Origin: an uncultured Selenomonadales bacterium
GTDB lineage: Bacteria; Bacillota; Negativicutes; Selenomonadales; Selenomonadaceae
DNA: 7,863 nucleotides
Assembly (NCBI GenBank): GCA_947305445.1
Contig: CAMZDU010000042.1
Coordinates: 1 to 7,863, forward strand
Direction of reading: 5' to 3'
The position numbers and the translations under genes are program-made. Below the pieces are notes generated by a model, which searched no databases, was not told where the DNA came from, and saw nothing but the letters and a program-made list of their open reading frames with translations. This document shows, one piece after another, positions 1-6,891 of this stretch; position 1 is the first letter of the stretch, and each line of letters begins with the position of its first letter.

Positions 1-1
1 A

Positions 2-286
2 ATTAACTTGACGCCGCAACGTGAAGTCGGCTTCGACGCCATAGCCGAGCGAATTTATCGCTTCGACGAGGTGCGCACGGTTTATTTGATGAGCGGCAAT
101 TTCGACCTGCTTGTCATAATCGAAGGCAAATCACTAAAAGACGTTGCAAATTTCGTGGCGACGCGCCTGGCACCGATTGAGGGTGTGACGCAGACGCGCA
201 GTCACTTCATGCTTAAAGCTTACAAAAAAGACGGCGTGATAATGGAAGACAGCGAACGTGACCGCAGGTTGGTGGTTGCGCCATAA
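2..286 (+). CDS. Lrp/AsnC-family regulator, C-terminal part (5' end outside window)
   Basis: The frame is open from the window edge and ends at TAA 284-286, so only about 94 C-terminal residues are visible. They form an Lrp/AsnC ligand-binding (RAM) domain: the stretch beginning TPQREVGFDAIAERI, then VRTVYLMSGNFDLLV and a closing GVTQTRSHFMLKAYK segment, the usual beta-alpha-beta-beta-alpha-beta pattern. The N-terminal helix-turn-helix must lie upstream of the window. ATG or other starts inside this stretch (for example at 8) are not real starts, because the homologous domain begins further upstream. Known members sense amino acids and control amino acid metabolism as oligomers. In Firmicutes this subtype often sits directly before an aminotransferase gene, and here one follows at 622 on the same strand. 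The link to that gene is inferred from context. Confidence 0.85.
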   Translation: MNLTPQREVGFDAIAERIYRFDEVRTVYLMSGNFDLLVIIEGKSLKDVANFVATRLAPIEGVTQTRSHFMLKAYKKDGVIMEDSERDRRLVVAP

Positions 287-296
287 TTGTCGGGGG

Positions 297-614
297 ATGA
301 TTATCATTAAGAACAGTATAACGTCGGCAACAAAATTCGCCGAATCGCTTGATTATGTAGACAAGAATTACAACTCCGAGCAGGTTATACGTTGGTTGGA
401 CGGCGCAGAAGTCAACGGCGCGGGCAAATTTATTTTTGCGGAAGAAGCCGCAAGCATCGAAAAATATCCCGGCTCGAACCCTGTATTTTATATCGTATAC
501 GACGGCAATAAGCTCCGCAGATGTGGTAGGTCGTTTGCTGAAGATATAATGGTTGCCGGCAAAGGTGTTCATGACGGCACGACTGATGAATTCCATGCGC
601 GGCGAGGATGGTGA
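297..614 (+). CDS. Unrecognised small protein (about 105 aa)
   Basis: The ORF lies between the Lrp-like gene (gap 10 bp) and the aminotransferase (gap 7 bp). I do not recognise a family. The chosen start is ATG 297, but the G-rich GGGGG lies directly against it, too close to act well as a ribosome binding site. A GTG at 258 would extend the ORF back into the regulator. The first 70 residues look protein-like and acidic (FAESLDYVDKNY, then FIFAEEAASIEKYPG, VFYIVYDG). The tail from about residue 73 is rich in Arg codons unusual for its neighbours (aga, agg, cgg, cga) and looks less natural. A shift to the next frame near base 509 would instead end the protein with SSADVVGRLLKI and a TAA at about 559, so the gene may carry a frameshift like its neighbours. 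The end of this ORF also holds the GAGG ribosome binding site of the next gene. Confidence 0.45.
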   Translation: MIIIKNSITSATKFAESLDYVDKNYNSEQVIRWLDGAEVNGAGKFIFAEEAASIEKYPGSNPVFYIVYDGNKLRRCGRSFAEDIMVAGKGVHDGTTDEFHARRGW

Positions 615-621
615 ATATTTT

Positions 622-1645
622 ATGACGTGGAACGATAAGCTGTCGAATTCTGTTAAGTCCGTCGCGCCGAGCGGTATCAGAAAATTTTTCGACATAGCCG
701 CCAAAATGCAGGACGTTATTTCTTTGGGCGTGGGCGAACCCGACTTCGTGACGCCCTGGCCGATTCGTGAAAGTTGCGTTTACGGCTTGGAGCGCGGCTA
801 CACCAGCTACACCGCAAACCGCGGCATGTTGAAGTTGCGCACGGAAATTGCCAATCATTACGTCGACAAATTTAATTTGAATTACGACGTTGACACGGAA
901 ATTTTGGTGACAGTCGGCGTGAGTGAGGCTCTCGACCTTGCGTTGCGTGCGATTTTAAATCCCGGCGACGAAGTGCTGATTCCGAATCACGCCCGAAGAG
1001 TTAGAGCCTTTCGTCACGAGCAAGACCAAAGCAATTTTAATCGGCTATCCGAACAACCCGACCGGCGCGATTATGGAGCGCGACGATTTACTTAAGATTG
1101 CCGACTTTGCCGAGGCGCACGATTTGATTGTCATAAGCGACGAAATTTACGGCGACTTGACTTACGGCGCGGCTCACGAATGCTTTGCCGCCCTGCCGAA
1201 GATGCGCGACCGTACAATTTTGCTCAACGGCTTCAGCAAGGCCTACGCGATGACCGGCTGGCGCATCGGCTACGCCCTGAGCAATCCGATAACCGCGCAA
1301 ATGGCGGCGATTGAGGCTTTGAAGCGCGGTGAAAAGTACATGATGAAAATGGTTGCCGACTACGATAGACGCCGCCGACTGATTTACGACGGCTTCAAAA
1401 CTCTCGGATTGGACAGTTTCGAGCCGAAGGGCGCGTTTTACATTTTCCCGAACATCACGGCCGCCAGATTGACTTCGGAGGAATTTGCCGAACAACTGAT
1501 TCAAGCCGAGCACGTTGCTCTTGTACCCGGCACGGCGTTCGGCAAATGCGGCGCGGGTCATGTTCGTTGCTCCTACGCCACGAGCGTCGAAAAAATTTCC
1601 GAGGCGTTGAATCTTATCGAACACTTCATGAAATCGCACAAGTGA
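622..1645 (+). pseudogene. Class I/II PLP aminotransferase, broken by two internal deletions
   Basis: This resembles PatA-type fold-I aminotransferases (about 390 aa), cytosolic enzymes that move an amino group from an amino acid to a keto acid through PLP. The start is ATG 622 behind GAGG at 604-607. Residues 1-122 carry SGIRKFFDI, SLGVGEPDF, YTANRG and VTVGVSEALDLALRA, ending at EVLIPN. At about 985-989 the reading jumps frame straight into TPEELEPF. The family has about 35 residues between these motifs, including the cofactor-stacking Tyr region. The second frame holds IGYPNNPTGAI, the ISDEIYGDL Asp/Tyr motif and the PLP lysine in GFSKAYAMTGWRIGY. At about 1286 a further 19 or so residues (the helix ending near CAP) are missing in frame, joining LSNP to ITAQMAA. 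The C-terminus is normal and stops at TGA 1643-1645. As written it cannot yield an active enzyme. Assembly error is the main alternative to real decay. Confidence 0.85.
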
Positions 1646-1659
1646 CGAGGAATTTTTAG

Positions 1660-2417
1660 TTGGATCTTTGGGAACTTTATTCGGCGGCCTTCGACGAGTA
1701 CAAGGCTAAAAATTTTGACGCGGCGTTGAATCTCGTTGACGACATGAAAAAAAATTGCGCCCGACTTCAAAAAAATTCACATGCTGGAGGCGTGGATTTA
1801 TTTCGAGCAGGACGAGTATCTTAAAAGTTTTTACGTGCTTGAAAAAATTTTGCCGCAGTTCGACGTTCATTCGCCGTACGAAAAACCGCAACTAGCGCAA
1901 TCTTTAAATCACATGGGCTTAGTTTGCGACCGAATGGCGTTGACGGAAGAGGCAATGAAATTTTTTTGCCTGGCCGCCAAAACTTACGATGACAAACGGC
2001 AGTCTCTTGTCCCCATGAGCAACGCGATTTACATTGCCAATACGTTGGAAAATTTTTCGGCTGAAGACTTCGGCGCACTTTACACCGAGTACAAAACCTT
2101 ATGTCGGCGGAGTAACGACTTGCGAGGCTCTGTTAATGGGCGTGCCCGTCGTCAGTCTTTACGGCAAAACTCACGGCACGCGCTTCGGTTTGAGCACTTT
2201 AAAAAACGTCGGGCTTGACACGTTGGCGGTTGATTCTTACGACGAATACATTGGGCGAGCGGTTGCACTCGCGAGCGATCGGGAACTTTTGAACGTCTTG
2301 CGAAAAAATCTACGCGACATGATGAAAAATTCGCCGCTGATGGACGCAAAGCTTTACACCCGCACAGTCGAAGCAGCCTTTGCCGCGATACTTGACGCCG
2401 AACGAAAAAATTTATGA
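1660..2417 (+). pseudogene. TPR / O-GlcNAc-transferase-like glycosyltransferase, badly deleted
   Basis: The start is TTG 1660 (M/L-DLWELYSAAFDEY) with GAGG at 1647-1650, 15 bp after the aminotransferase. The N-terminal part reads as TPR helices: AFDEYKAKNFDAALNLV, then in another frame MLEAWIYFEQDEYLKSFYVL and LAQSLNHMGLVCDRM. The frame change occurs at an A8 tract (1747-1754); with seven A residues it would read MKKIAPDFKKIHMLEAW without interruption. After FSAEDFGALYTEYK the sequence jumps at about 2093-2098 into a third frame with PYVGGVTTCEALLMG, VPVVSLYG and HGTRFG, the UDP-binding end of the SPINDLY/OGT (GT41-like) catalytic domain, and then a normal C-terminus to TGA 2415-2417. Relatives have about 270 residues between these parts, so most of the catalytic domain is absent. 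In this lineage such proteins are thought to glycosylate surface or flagellar proteins; that role is inference. Confidence 0.8.
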
Positions 2418-2420
2418 GCA

Positions 2421-2458
2421 AAAAAATCTCCCGACAAATTTTTGTCGAGAGATTTTTT
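2421..2458. terminator. Bidirectional intrinsic terminator between convergent operons
   Basis: An inverted repeat pairs AAAAAATCTC (2421-2430) with GAGATTTTTT (2449-2458), continued after one mismatch by CGACAAA with TTTGTCG (2432-2438 and 2441-2447). It ends in six T on the + strand and, read the other way, in seven T on the - strand. It sits 3 bp after the glycosyltransferase stop and 13 bp after the recR stop, as expected for a shared terminator. Confidence 0.9.
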
Positions 2459-2471
2459 GTTGTCCGCGCCG

Positions 2472-3071
2472 TCAAACGGGGACGCGATTTTCGATTGCTT
2501 TGGCGAGCGTTAAGCTGTCCGTGCCGGCGAAGTCCGCGCCGACCGCCAATCCCCGCGCAAGCTTGGTGACTTTGATTCCGGCGGGGCTGAGCAATCGCGA
2601 GATAAAAAGCGACGTTGCATCACCTTCGACAGTCGGCTCGAACGCGATGATAACTTCTTCGATTTTGTCGTCACCCACGCGCTTGACAAGTTCGCGCAGA
2701 CGAATATCGTTTTGCGAGATGCCCGCCAGCGGAGAAATTAAACCGCCCGTCACGTGATATTTGCCGCCGAAAGTTCCGGCGCGTTCTATGGCGTCGAGGT
2801 CTTTGGCATCTTTGACGACGCAGATAATTTTTCCGTCGCGCTTAGTCGAGGCGCAAATGTCACAGATATTTTTGTCGACGTCAATGGTGTTGAAACAAAT
2901 TTCACAAGCGTGTGTGTCGAGTTTGACGGAACGAATTGCCGCCGCCAAAGTCTCCACGTCGTCGGATTTCATCTCCGCGATATGATAAGCGAGCCGAGCG
3001 GCGGTTTTGGCACCAACGCCCGGCAATTTTGTAAGCGACTCGACCAGAGCCGCCATTGCTTTTGATGACAT
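2472..3071 (-). CDS. recR: Recombination mediator protein RecR
   Basis: RecR works with RecF and RecO to load RecA on single-stranded gaps during recombinational repair; it is a ring-forming DNA clamp in the cytoplasm. The 199-residue product has normal family length. In order it shows an N-terminal helix-hairpin-helix (LTKLPGVGAKTAARLA, about residues 13-28), a four-cysteine zinc motif (C56, C59, C70, C73), a Toprim domain starting with ICVVKDAKD (about 83) and containing EPTVEGDATS (about 145-154), and the C-terminal KVTKLARGLAVGADF segment with its Walker B-like part. The start is ATG at 3071, with AGGA about 8 bases upstream. It is the last gene of the dnaX-ybaB-recR operon, 42 bp after ybaB, and stops with TGA just before the shared terminator. 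No defect is visible. Confidence 0.97.
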   Translation of the reverse strand: MSSKAMAALVESLTKLPGVGAKTAARLAYHIAEMKSDDVETLAAAIRSVKLDTHACEICFNTIDVDKNICDICASTKRDGKIICVVKDAKDLDAIERAGTFGGKYHVTGGLISPLAGISQNDIRLRELVKRVGDDKIEEVIIAFEPTVEGDATSLFISRLLSPAGIKVTKLARGLAVGADFAGTDSLTLAKAIENRVPV

Positions 3072-3113
3072 GAAAATTTTCCTGTTAGCAGGTTAGTAGA
3101 AAAAATTTCCTAA

Positions 3114-3494
3114 TTATTTTTGCGGTCCGCCGAGAAATTTGCCGATGAGGTCGCCCATGTCGCCCAAATTGCCGAGGTTGAGTCCGCCGAGCGCGTTGCC
3201 CGCAAAAGCCGTCATGTTGGCCGAAATTTTCTTCTCAATCTCGACATTGGCGGCGTTGACTGCGCTGACGACCAAATCTTCAATCGCGCTGACGTCGCCG
3301 TCCTGGACAAGTTCGGGCGCGATTTTTATTTCTTTGACGACTTTTTCGCCGTCAACCGTCGCGCTGACCATGCCGCCCCCGACTGTAGCCGTGGCAGTCT
3401 CCTGTTTAAGTCGCGCTTTGTTGGCCTCGAAACTCTGTTGCAAAGCTTGCGCCTGTTTCATAATCGCGTTCAAATCAAATCCCTGCTGTGCCAT
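3114..3494 (-). CDS. ybaB: YbaB/EbfC family nucleoid-associated protein
   Basis: The product is a 126-residue DNA-binding protein of the YbaB/EbfC family, which forms dimers shaped like tweezers and sits between dnaX and recR in very many bacteria. The N-terminal coiled helix is seen in NAIMKQAQALQQSFEANKARL, followed by the beta region ATVGGGMVSATVDGEKVVKEIKI and the helix beginning VEDL-like IEDLVVSAVNAANVEIEKK. The C-terminus is a longer Gly/Leu-rich tail (GGLNLGNLGDMGDLIG), making the protein somewhat longer than the usual 100-110 residues. The start ATG 3494 has a strong GGAGAGA site. That site lies immediately after the dnaX stop codon, 13 bp between the two genes, which suggests translational coupling. 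The gene is intact. Confidence 0.95.
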   Translation of the reverse strand: MAQQGFDLNAIMKQAQALQQSFEANKARLKQETATATVGGGMVSATVDGEKVVKEIKIAPELVQDGDVSAIEDLVVSAVNAANVEIEKKISANMTAFAGNALGGLNLGNLGDMGDLIGKFLGGPQK

Positions 3495-3507
3495 TAAAAA
3501 TCTCTCC

Positions 3508-4990
3508 TTAATCGTTAAGTTTGGCGGCGTCGGAAGCGTGAAAAATATCCATTGCGCCGGCCAGGTTTGAGCGAGCAGGCTCGGACATGTTGCTTAGAAT
3601 CGGCAAGGGCAAATTTTCATCGAAGACGACAGAAATTTTTACCGCACGCCCGACGACTTGCGCGGCCGCCCGCTCGAACTTCGACAGGTAAGAAGTTTTG
3701 AACAAGTTCGCCATTGCCGGTGACTTGAAGCCCAAAGTAAGCACGTTGCCGGCAAAATTCAGGGCGATTGCCTTGTTGACGATGAAGTCAACGCCGGAGT
3801 CTTCGCCGCTCAAAAAAGCTATCACATCATAAAAAATTTTTCTGCTCGCGTCAAGATTTTCAGTCGGCGCGGAAGTTTGCACGACTTGAATCGGCGCGGA
3901 GAAATTTTGATCGGGCGCAGTTAACTTCATCAGCGTCATCTCTAAAATTATGTCGGGAATGCCGGAGCCGTACATTTCGCCAATCGCCTTGCGCAACGCG
4001 TCGATAATTCGGTCAAGCTCCGAAAAATTTTTGTCGTTGCGGTCGAGCATCTCAAATTCCCTGTCGCGCAGACGAGTGATTAACACTTCAGCAATGGCGT
4101 TTGCGGCAAGTCCCGAACGAAAAGATTTTGTCACCGCACGAGCGACGGCCGCTCTGTCCTTTGCGGTGACGGCGGAAATAATTTCGTCAAGGCTCTCGTC
4201 GGAGATAAGGCCGAGCGTTTCGTTCACGTTGTCAAGAGTAATTTCCGTGTCCGCCATTGCGTAACATTGGTCAAGATAAGTGAGCGCGTCGCGCATGGAA
4301 CCTTCAGCCAGCCGCGCAATTTTTTTTGCCGCGTCCTCGTGCAAAGTAAAATTCAATCGCCGCGCCAACGTCAACGCCTAAAACGGGGGTGAGAGTTGTA
4401 AAATGATAATTCGCGATTATCGGCTGTGGAATCAGTCGGAAGTTCAGAACTTGGCAACGCGAGCGAATTGTCATGGGCACTTTGTTTATTTCTGTCGTCG
4501 CCAAAAAAAATGCAACGTTCGGCGGCGGCTCCTCGATGAGCTTGAGAATGGAGTTAACCGCCTCGAAGGAGAGCATGTGCACTTCGTCTATGATGAACGT
4601 TTTGACGCGAGCACGTAGCGGCGCAAGATAAGCCGTCGACAGCAAACGGGTCACGTCCTCGACTGAACGGTTGCTTGCCGCGTCGAATTCCACATTGTCG
4701 GGCGACAAGTCGAAATTTCGACAGGAGTCGCACTTGTTGCAGGGAATTTCTTTTTTGTCGAGTGCACGGCCGGAAAGTTGCGCCTCGTGAACTCTGTCGC
4801 AGTTCATTGCCTTTGACAGAAGACGCGCCGTAGAAGTTTTGCCGGTGCCGCGTGTGCCGACGAGCAAGTAAGCGTGCGAAAGTCTGCCGCTTGAAACGGC
4901 TCGCGCCAATGCGTTAGAGATGTGTTCCTGTCCGATCAGTTGCGACAAAGTTTTGGGTCTGCCGCGTGTATAAAGTGCCTCGTATGCCAT
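3508..4990 (-). pseudogene. dnaX: DNA polymerase III gamma/tau subunit, split by an out-of-frame insertion
   Basis: DnaX is the ATPase of the clamp loader that places the beta clamp on DNA; it is normally essential. The N-terminal part (ATG 4990, GGAGG site) shows Walker A GTRGTGKT (residues 45-52), zinc ligands C64, C84, C87, C90, Walker B TFIIDEVHML (131-140), sensor ATTEINKVP and the arginine-finger SRC motif (R178), then LIPQPIIANYH. That frame then runs through about 30 unrelated residues to a stop at 4304. The rest of the gene resumes in the next frame at 4374 with TLARRLNFTLHEDAAKK, the domain II motif AEGSMRDALTYLDQC, and domain III down to TAA 3508-3510. Aligned with known DnaX, about 28 bp (4375-4402) appear inserted. 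The total (about 490 codons) is somewhat short for a Firmicute tau. The zinc loop C64-x19-C84 is longer than the x8 of E. coli. Sequencing error, a second copy elsewhere, or recoding are all open. Confidence 0.88.
4375..4402 (-). other. Apparent 28-bp insertion inside dnaX
   Basis: Removing these bases joins IIANYH directly to LTLARRLNFTLHED in one frame. The spacing to AEGSMRDAL then matches that of E. coli DnaX. The length is 3n+1, which explains the frame change, and the frame used by the downstream half has a TAG within the segment (4378-4380). The exact edges are uncertain by a few bases. I see no second copy in the window and do not recognise the sequence. Confidence 0.55.
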
Positions 4991-5023
4991 AAAAATTTTC
5001 CTCCGATAGAATATCTGCCGGAA

Positions 5024-5052
5024 ATTTTACAGAAGAGACTTTGTGCCGTCAA
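5024..5052 (-). promoter_or_regulatory. Sigma-70 type promoter of the dnaX-ybaB-recR operon
   Basis: On the - strand TTGACG (5052-5047) is followed after exactly 17 bases by TAAAAT (5029-5024), five of six consensus bases in each box. Transcription would begin near 5017, giving a leader of about 27 bases before the dnaX ATG at 4990 and its GGAGG. It lies in the 94-bp gap after the iron permease gene. Confidence 0.75.
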
Positions 5053-5084
5053 GCCGAAACTTCAGTTAGGAGTTGTTGGGAAAT

Positions 5085-6056
5085 TTAAAGTTCTCGGCGC
5101 AACAGGTACAGGAAGAACGGCGCACCGAGCATCGCCATTAAAATTCCGACGGGCAATTCTGTCGGCGCAAAAAGCGTGCGGGCAACGGTGTCGCTTATTG
5201 TGACGACCGCCGCGCCCGTCAACGCCGCGCCCGGCAAAAGTATTCGATAGTCCGAGCCGAGAATAAGCCGCGCCGTGTGCGGGACAATCAATCCTACGAA
5301 GCCGAGCAATCCGACGACACAGACCGCCGAGGCCGCCAACAGTGCCGCGACCGCCGTCAAGATTGTGCGCACGAGATTTACGCGCAAGCCCAGCCCTTTG
5401 GCAACCTCGTCGCCGAGTTGCAAAACGTTCATGTGCCGCGCCGACAAAAATGTTGCAAATGTTCCCGCGAGCGAGTACGGCAATAAAATTTCCGCGTGCT
5501 GCCAACTTCGCGCCGAAAGTCCGCCGACCATCCACATTAACGCGCCGTGAACTTTATCGCCCGCGAAAATCAGCAAAGCAGAAATTCCCGCGCCGAGGAA
5601 CGCGCTGACTGCCACGCCCGCCAAAATCACGCGAATAGGACGAATGCCGTCCTTCCACGCCAAAAAGTATATCAGCGTCGCCGCCAGCATTGCTCCGACG
5701 AAAGCCGCCGGCGTCATCAAAATTCCCGCGTCGTCGAAGATCATCATCACGAAAATCCCGAACAAGCCCGCGCCGCTCGATATGCCGATTATGTGCGGGT
5801 CGGCCAGAGGATTTTTCATCACCGCCTGCAAGATTGCGCCCGACAACGACAAATTCACGCCGACGAGAACCGCCACGATTGTTCGCGGCAGACGAATGTT
5901 TTCGAGTATTTGTCGGCGCGTCTCGTCGAGTTCACCGCCGCCGAAAAAATTTGTGACGACTTGCGCGGCAGAAATTTCTACCGAGCCGTTGATTAAGCTC
6001 AAAAAAAATCCCGCGACCGCAGCCGCGATGATTAGGAAAAATTTTATCGTGTTCAT
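5085..6056 (-). CDS. FecCD-family iron/cobalamin ABC transporter permease
   Basis: The product is a 323-residue polytopic inner-membrane protein of the BtuC/FhuB/FecCD family, which imports iron-siderophore complexes, haem or vitamin B12. The chosen start, MNTIKFFLIIAAAVAGF, opens with the first membrane helix; sequence before it in the same frame is antisense of lpxI and is left out. Family signatures are clear: NIRLPRTIVAVLVGVNLSLSG (about 53-73), NPLADPHIIGISSGAGL (82-98), DEVAKGLGL, and the GFVGLIVPHTAR motif that couples to the ATPase, followed by SDYRILLPGAAL. Several hydrophobic helices span the rest and the length is normal. Oddities are that no substrate-binding protein or ATPase gene is next to it, no Shine-Dalgarno sequence precedes the ATG (the upstream bases are a T run), and a terminator-like hairpin ends 18 bp before it. 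The substrate cannot be told from sequence. Confidence 0.92.
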   Translation of the reverse strand: MNTIKFFLIIAAAVAGFFLSLINGSVEISAAQVVTNFFGGGELDETRRQILENIRLPRTIVAVLVGVNLSLSGAILQAVMKNPLADPHIIGISSGAGLFGIFVMMIFDDAGILMTPAAFVGAMLAATLIYFLAWKDGIRPIRVILAGVAVSAFLGAGISALLIFAGDKVHGALMWMVGGLSARSWQHAEILLPYSLAGTFATFLSARHMNVLQLGDEVAKGLGLRVNLVRTILTAVAALLAASAVCVVGLLGFVGLIVPHTARLILGSDYRILLPGAALTGAAVVTISDTVARTLFAPTELPVGILMAMLGAPFFLYLLRREL

Positions 6057-6063
6057 GTTCGAG

Positions 6064-6098
6064 AAAAAAATTTTCGCTGTGTAAATCTCACACAGCGA
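6064..6098 (-). terminator. Terminator-like hairpin over the lpxI stop codon
   Basis: TCGCTGTGT (6074-6082) and ACACAGCGA (6090-6098) form a perfect 9-bp inverted repeat with a 7-base loop. On the - strand the stem is followed by AAA and then seven T (6070-6064). The lpxI stop TGA (6090-6088) lies at the edge of the loop. The three-base gap before the T run may weaken it, so it may act as a partial terminator or attenuator ahead of the permease gene. Confidence 0.7.
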
Positions 6099-6891
6099 CG
6101 ATTGAAATTCCGTGAGCGTCGGCAAACGAAACCATTTGTTCACGGTCGACGAGCAAAGTTTTGCCGGCTTCGATAGCCAGAGCCGTCGCGCCGAAACGAG
6201 CCATTTGCTCCACCGTTTGATAGCCGACAGTCGGCACGTCGAAGCGATTGTCCTGTTGCGGCTTCGAAACTTTGGCGACGACAGCTCCGCCGCAAGCCAA
6301 CGCTCCGCCGCGTTCGATACAGGCGTCCGTGCCCTCGATTGCTTCCAGAGCCATGACCGCACGATTTTTTACGACGACCGTCTGACCGATGTCGAGCCGT
6401 CCGAGTTCTTTGGCAATGCGAAAACCGAATTCCATGTCCTGGCGTTCGACGGGCGTCGGCTCGCGTTTAGTAATCGTTCCTCTGTGCGGCATGAGTTTAC
6501 GAATCAGCGCGGTTTGATCAAAAGCTTGGATACCGGCCTTTGCCAGCTCGCGCACGAAAGCCATCATAATCGTATCGTCGTTTCTGTTGGGCAAGCTCAT
6601 GATAAGTTGCAACATTCTCGCGTCGGGTTGCACCGTGCCGTTGAAGAGCAATTCTTTCGTAACCTTGCCGATCATTGTAACTTTTTGAACGTGATTGCTT
6701 TGCAAATAGTTTAAGATTGCGTCGAGTTGGGCGACGCTGATGAACTGATAATCTTTAGAGAAGTGCGCGATTTGCGGATCACTGTCGGCCAACAGCCCGA
6801 CCGAGTAAACTTCGTAGCCAAGCTGTTGAGCGGCGCGTGCGCACTCGACGGGCAATTTGCCTGTGCCCGATAATATTCCTAATCGTTCCAT
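6088..6891 (-). CDS. lpxI: UDP-2,3-diacylglucosamine diphosphatase LpxI
   Basis: LpxI (formerly DUF1009) hydrolyses UDP-2,3-diacylglucosamine to lipid X and UMP in lipid A synthesis at the inner membrane face, replacing LpxH in many diderms. The 267-residue product has full family length: an N-terminal domain beginning MERLGILSGTGKLPVECARAA, the linker segment KVTKELLFNG, NDDTIMMAFV (about 104-113), HRGTITKREPT (136-146), VVVKNRAVMALEAIEGTDA (172-190), and FDVPTVGYQTVE, whose D218 probably matches the catalytic Asp known from Caulobacter LpxI. lpxA lies upstream on the same strand, as in Negativicutes lipid A clusters, but a small ORF and a non-coding element come between them. No Shine-Dalgarno sequence lies at normal distance from the ATG; the nearest strong one is about 320 bp upstream at 7211-7219, across the element. 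Confidence 0.96.
   Translation of the reverse strand: MERLGILSGTGKLPVECARAAQQLGYEVYSVGLLADSDPQIAHFSKDYQFISVAQLDAILNYLQSNHVQKVTMIGKVTKELLFNGTVQPDARMLQLIMSLPNRNDDTIMMAFVRELAKAGIQAFDQTALIRKLMPHRGTITKREPTPVERQDMEFGFRIAKELGRLDIGQTVVVKNRAVMALEAIEGTDACIERGGALACGGAVVAKVSKPQQDNRFDVPTVGYQTVEQMARFGATALAIEAGKTLLVDREQMVSFADAHGISIVAV

Noticed and set aside
213..858. Two long - strand ORFs (213-704 and 430-858)
   Set aside because: They lie antisense to the small ORF and the aminotransferase, show no family motifs and overlap each other. GNC-rich codons keep antisense frames open in this genome.
1088..1639. 183-aa - strand ORF antisense to the aminotransferase
   Set aside because: The + strand carries clear PLP-enzyme motifs over the same bases; the antisense product is Arg/Val-rich and unlike a real protein.
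3508..4374. Classical programmed -1 frameshift of dnaX as in E. coli
   Set aside because: The break is near residue 200, not after domain III. The shift needed is +1 (or minus one base), and no A AAA AAG plus stem-loop arrangement lies at the break.
4375..4402. CRISPR repeat fragment in dnaX
   Set aside because: The insert ends in GTTTTAGGCG-like bases, but there is a single copy, no spacer pattern and no cas gene in the window.
6057..6362. N-terminal extension of the permease frame by about 100 residues
   Set aside because: The extension is lpxI sequence read in another frame; the family starts at the first membrane helix, MNTIKFF.
6112..6714. 200-aa + strand ORF inside lpxI
   Set aside because: Antisense shadow of a well-conserved LpxI sequence, with no ribosome binding site or recognisable motif.
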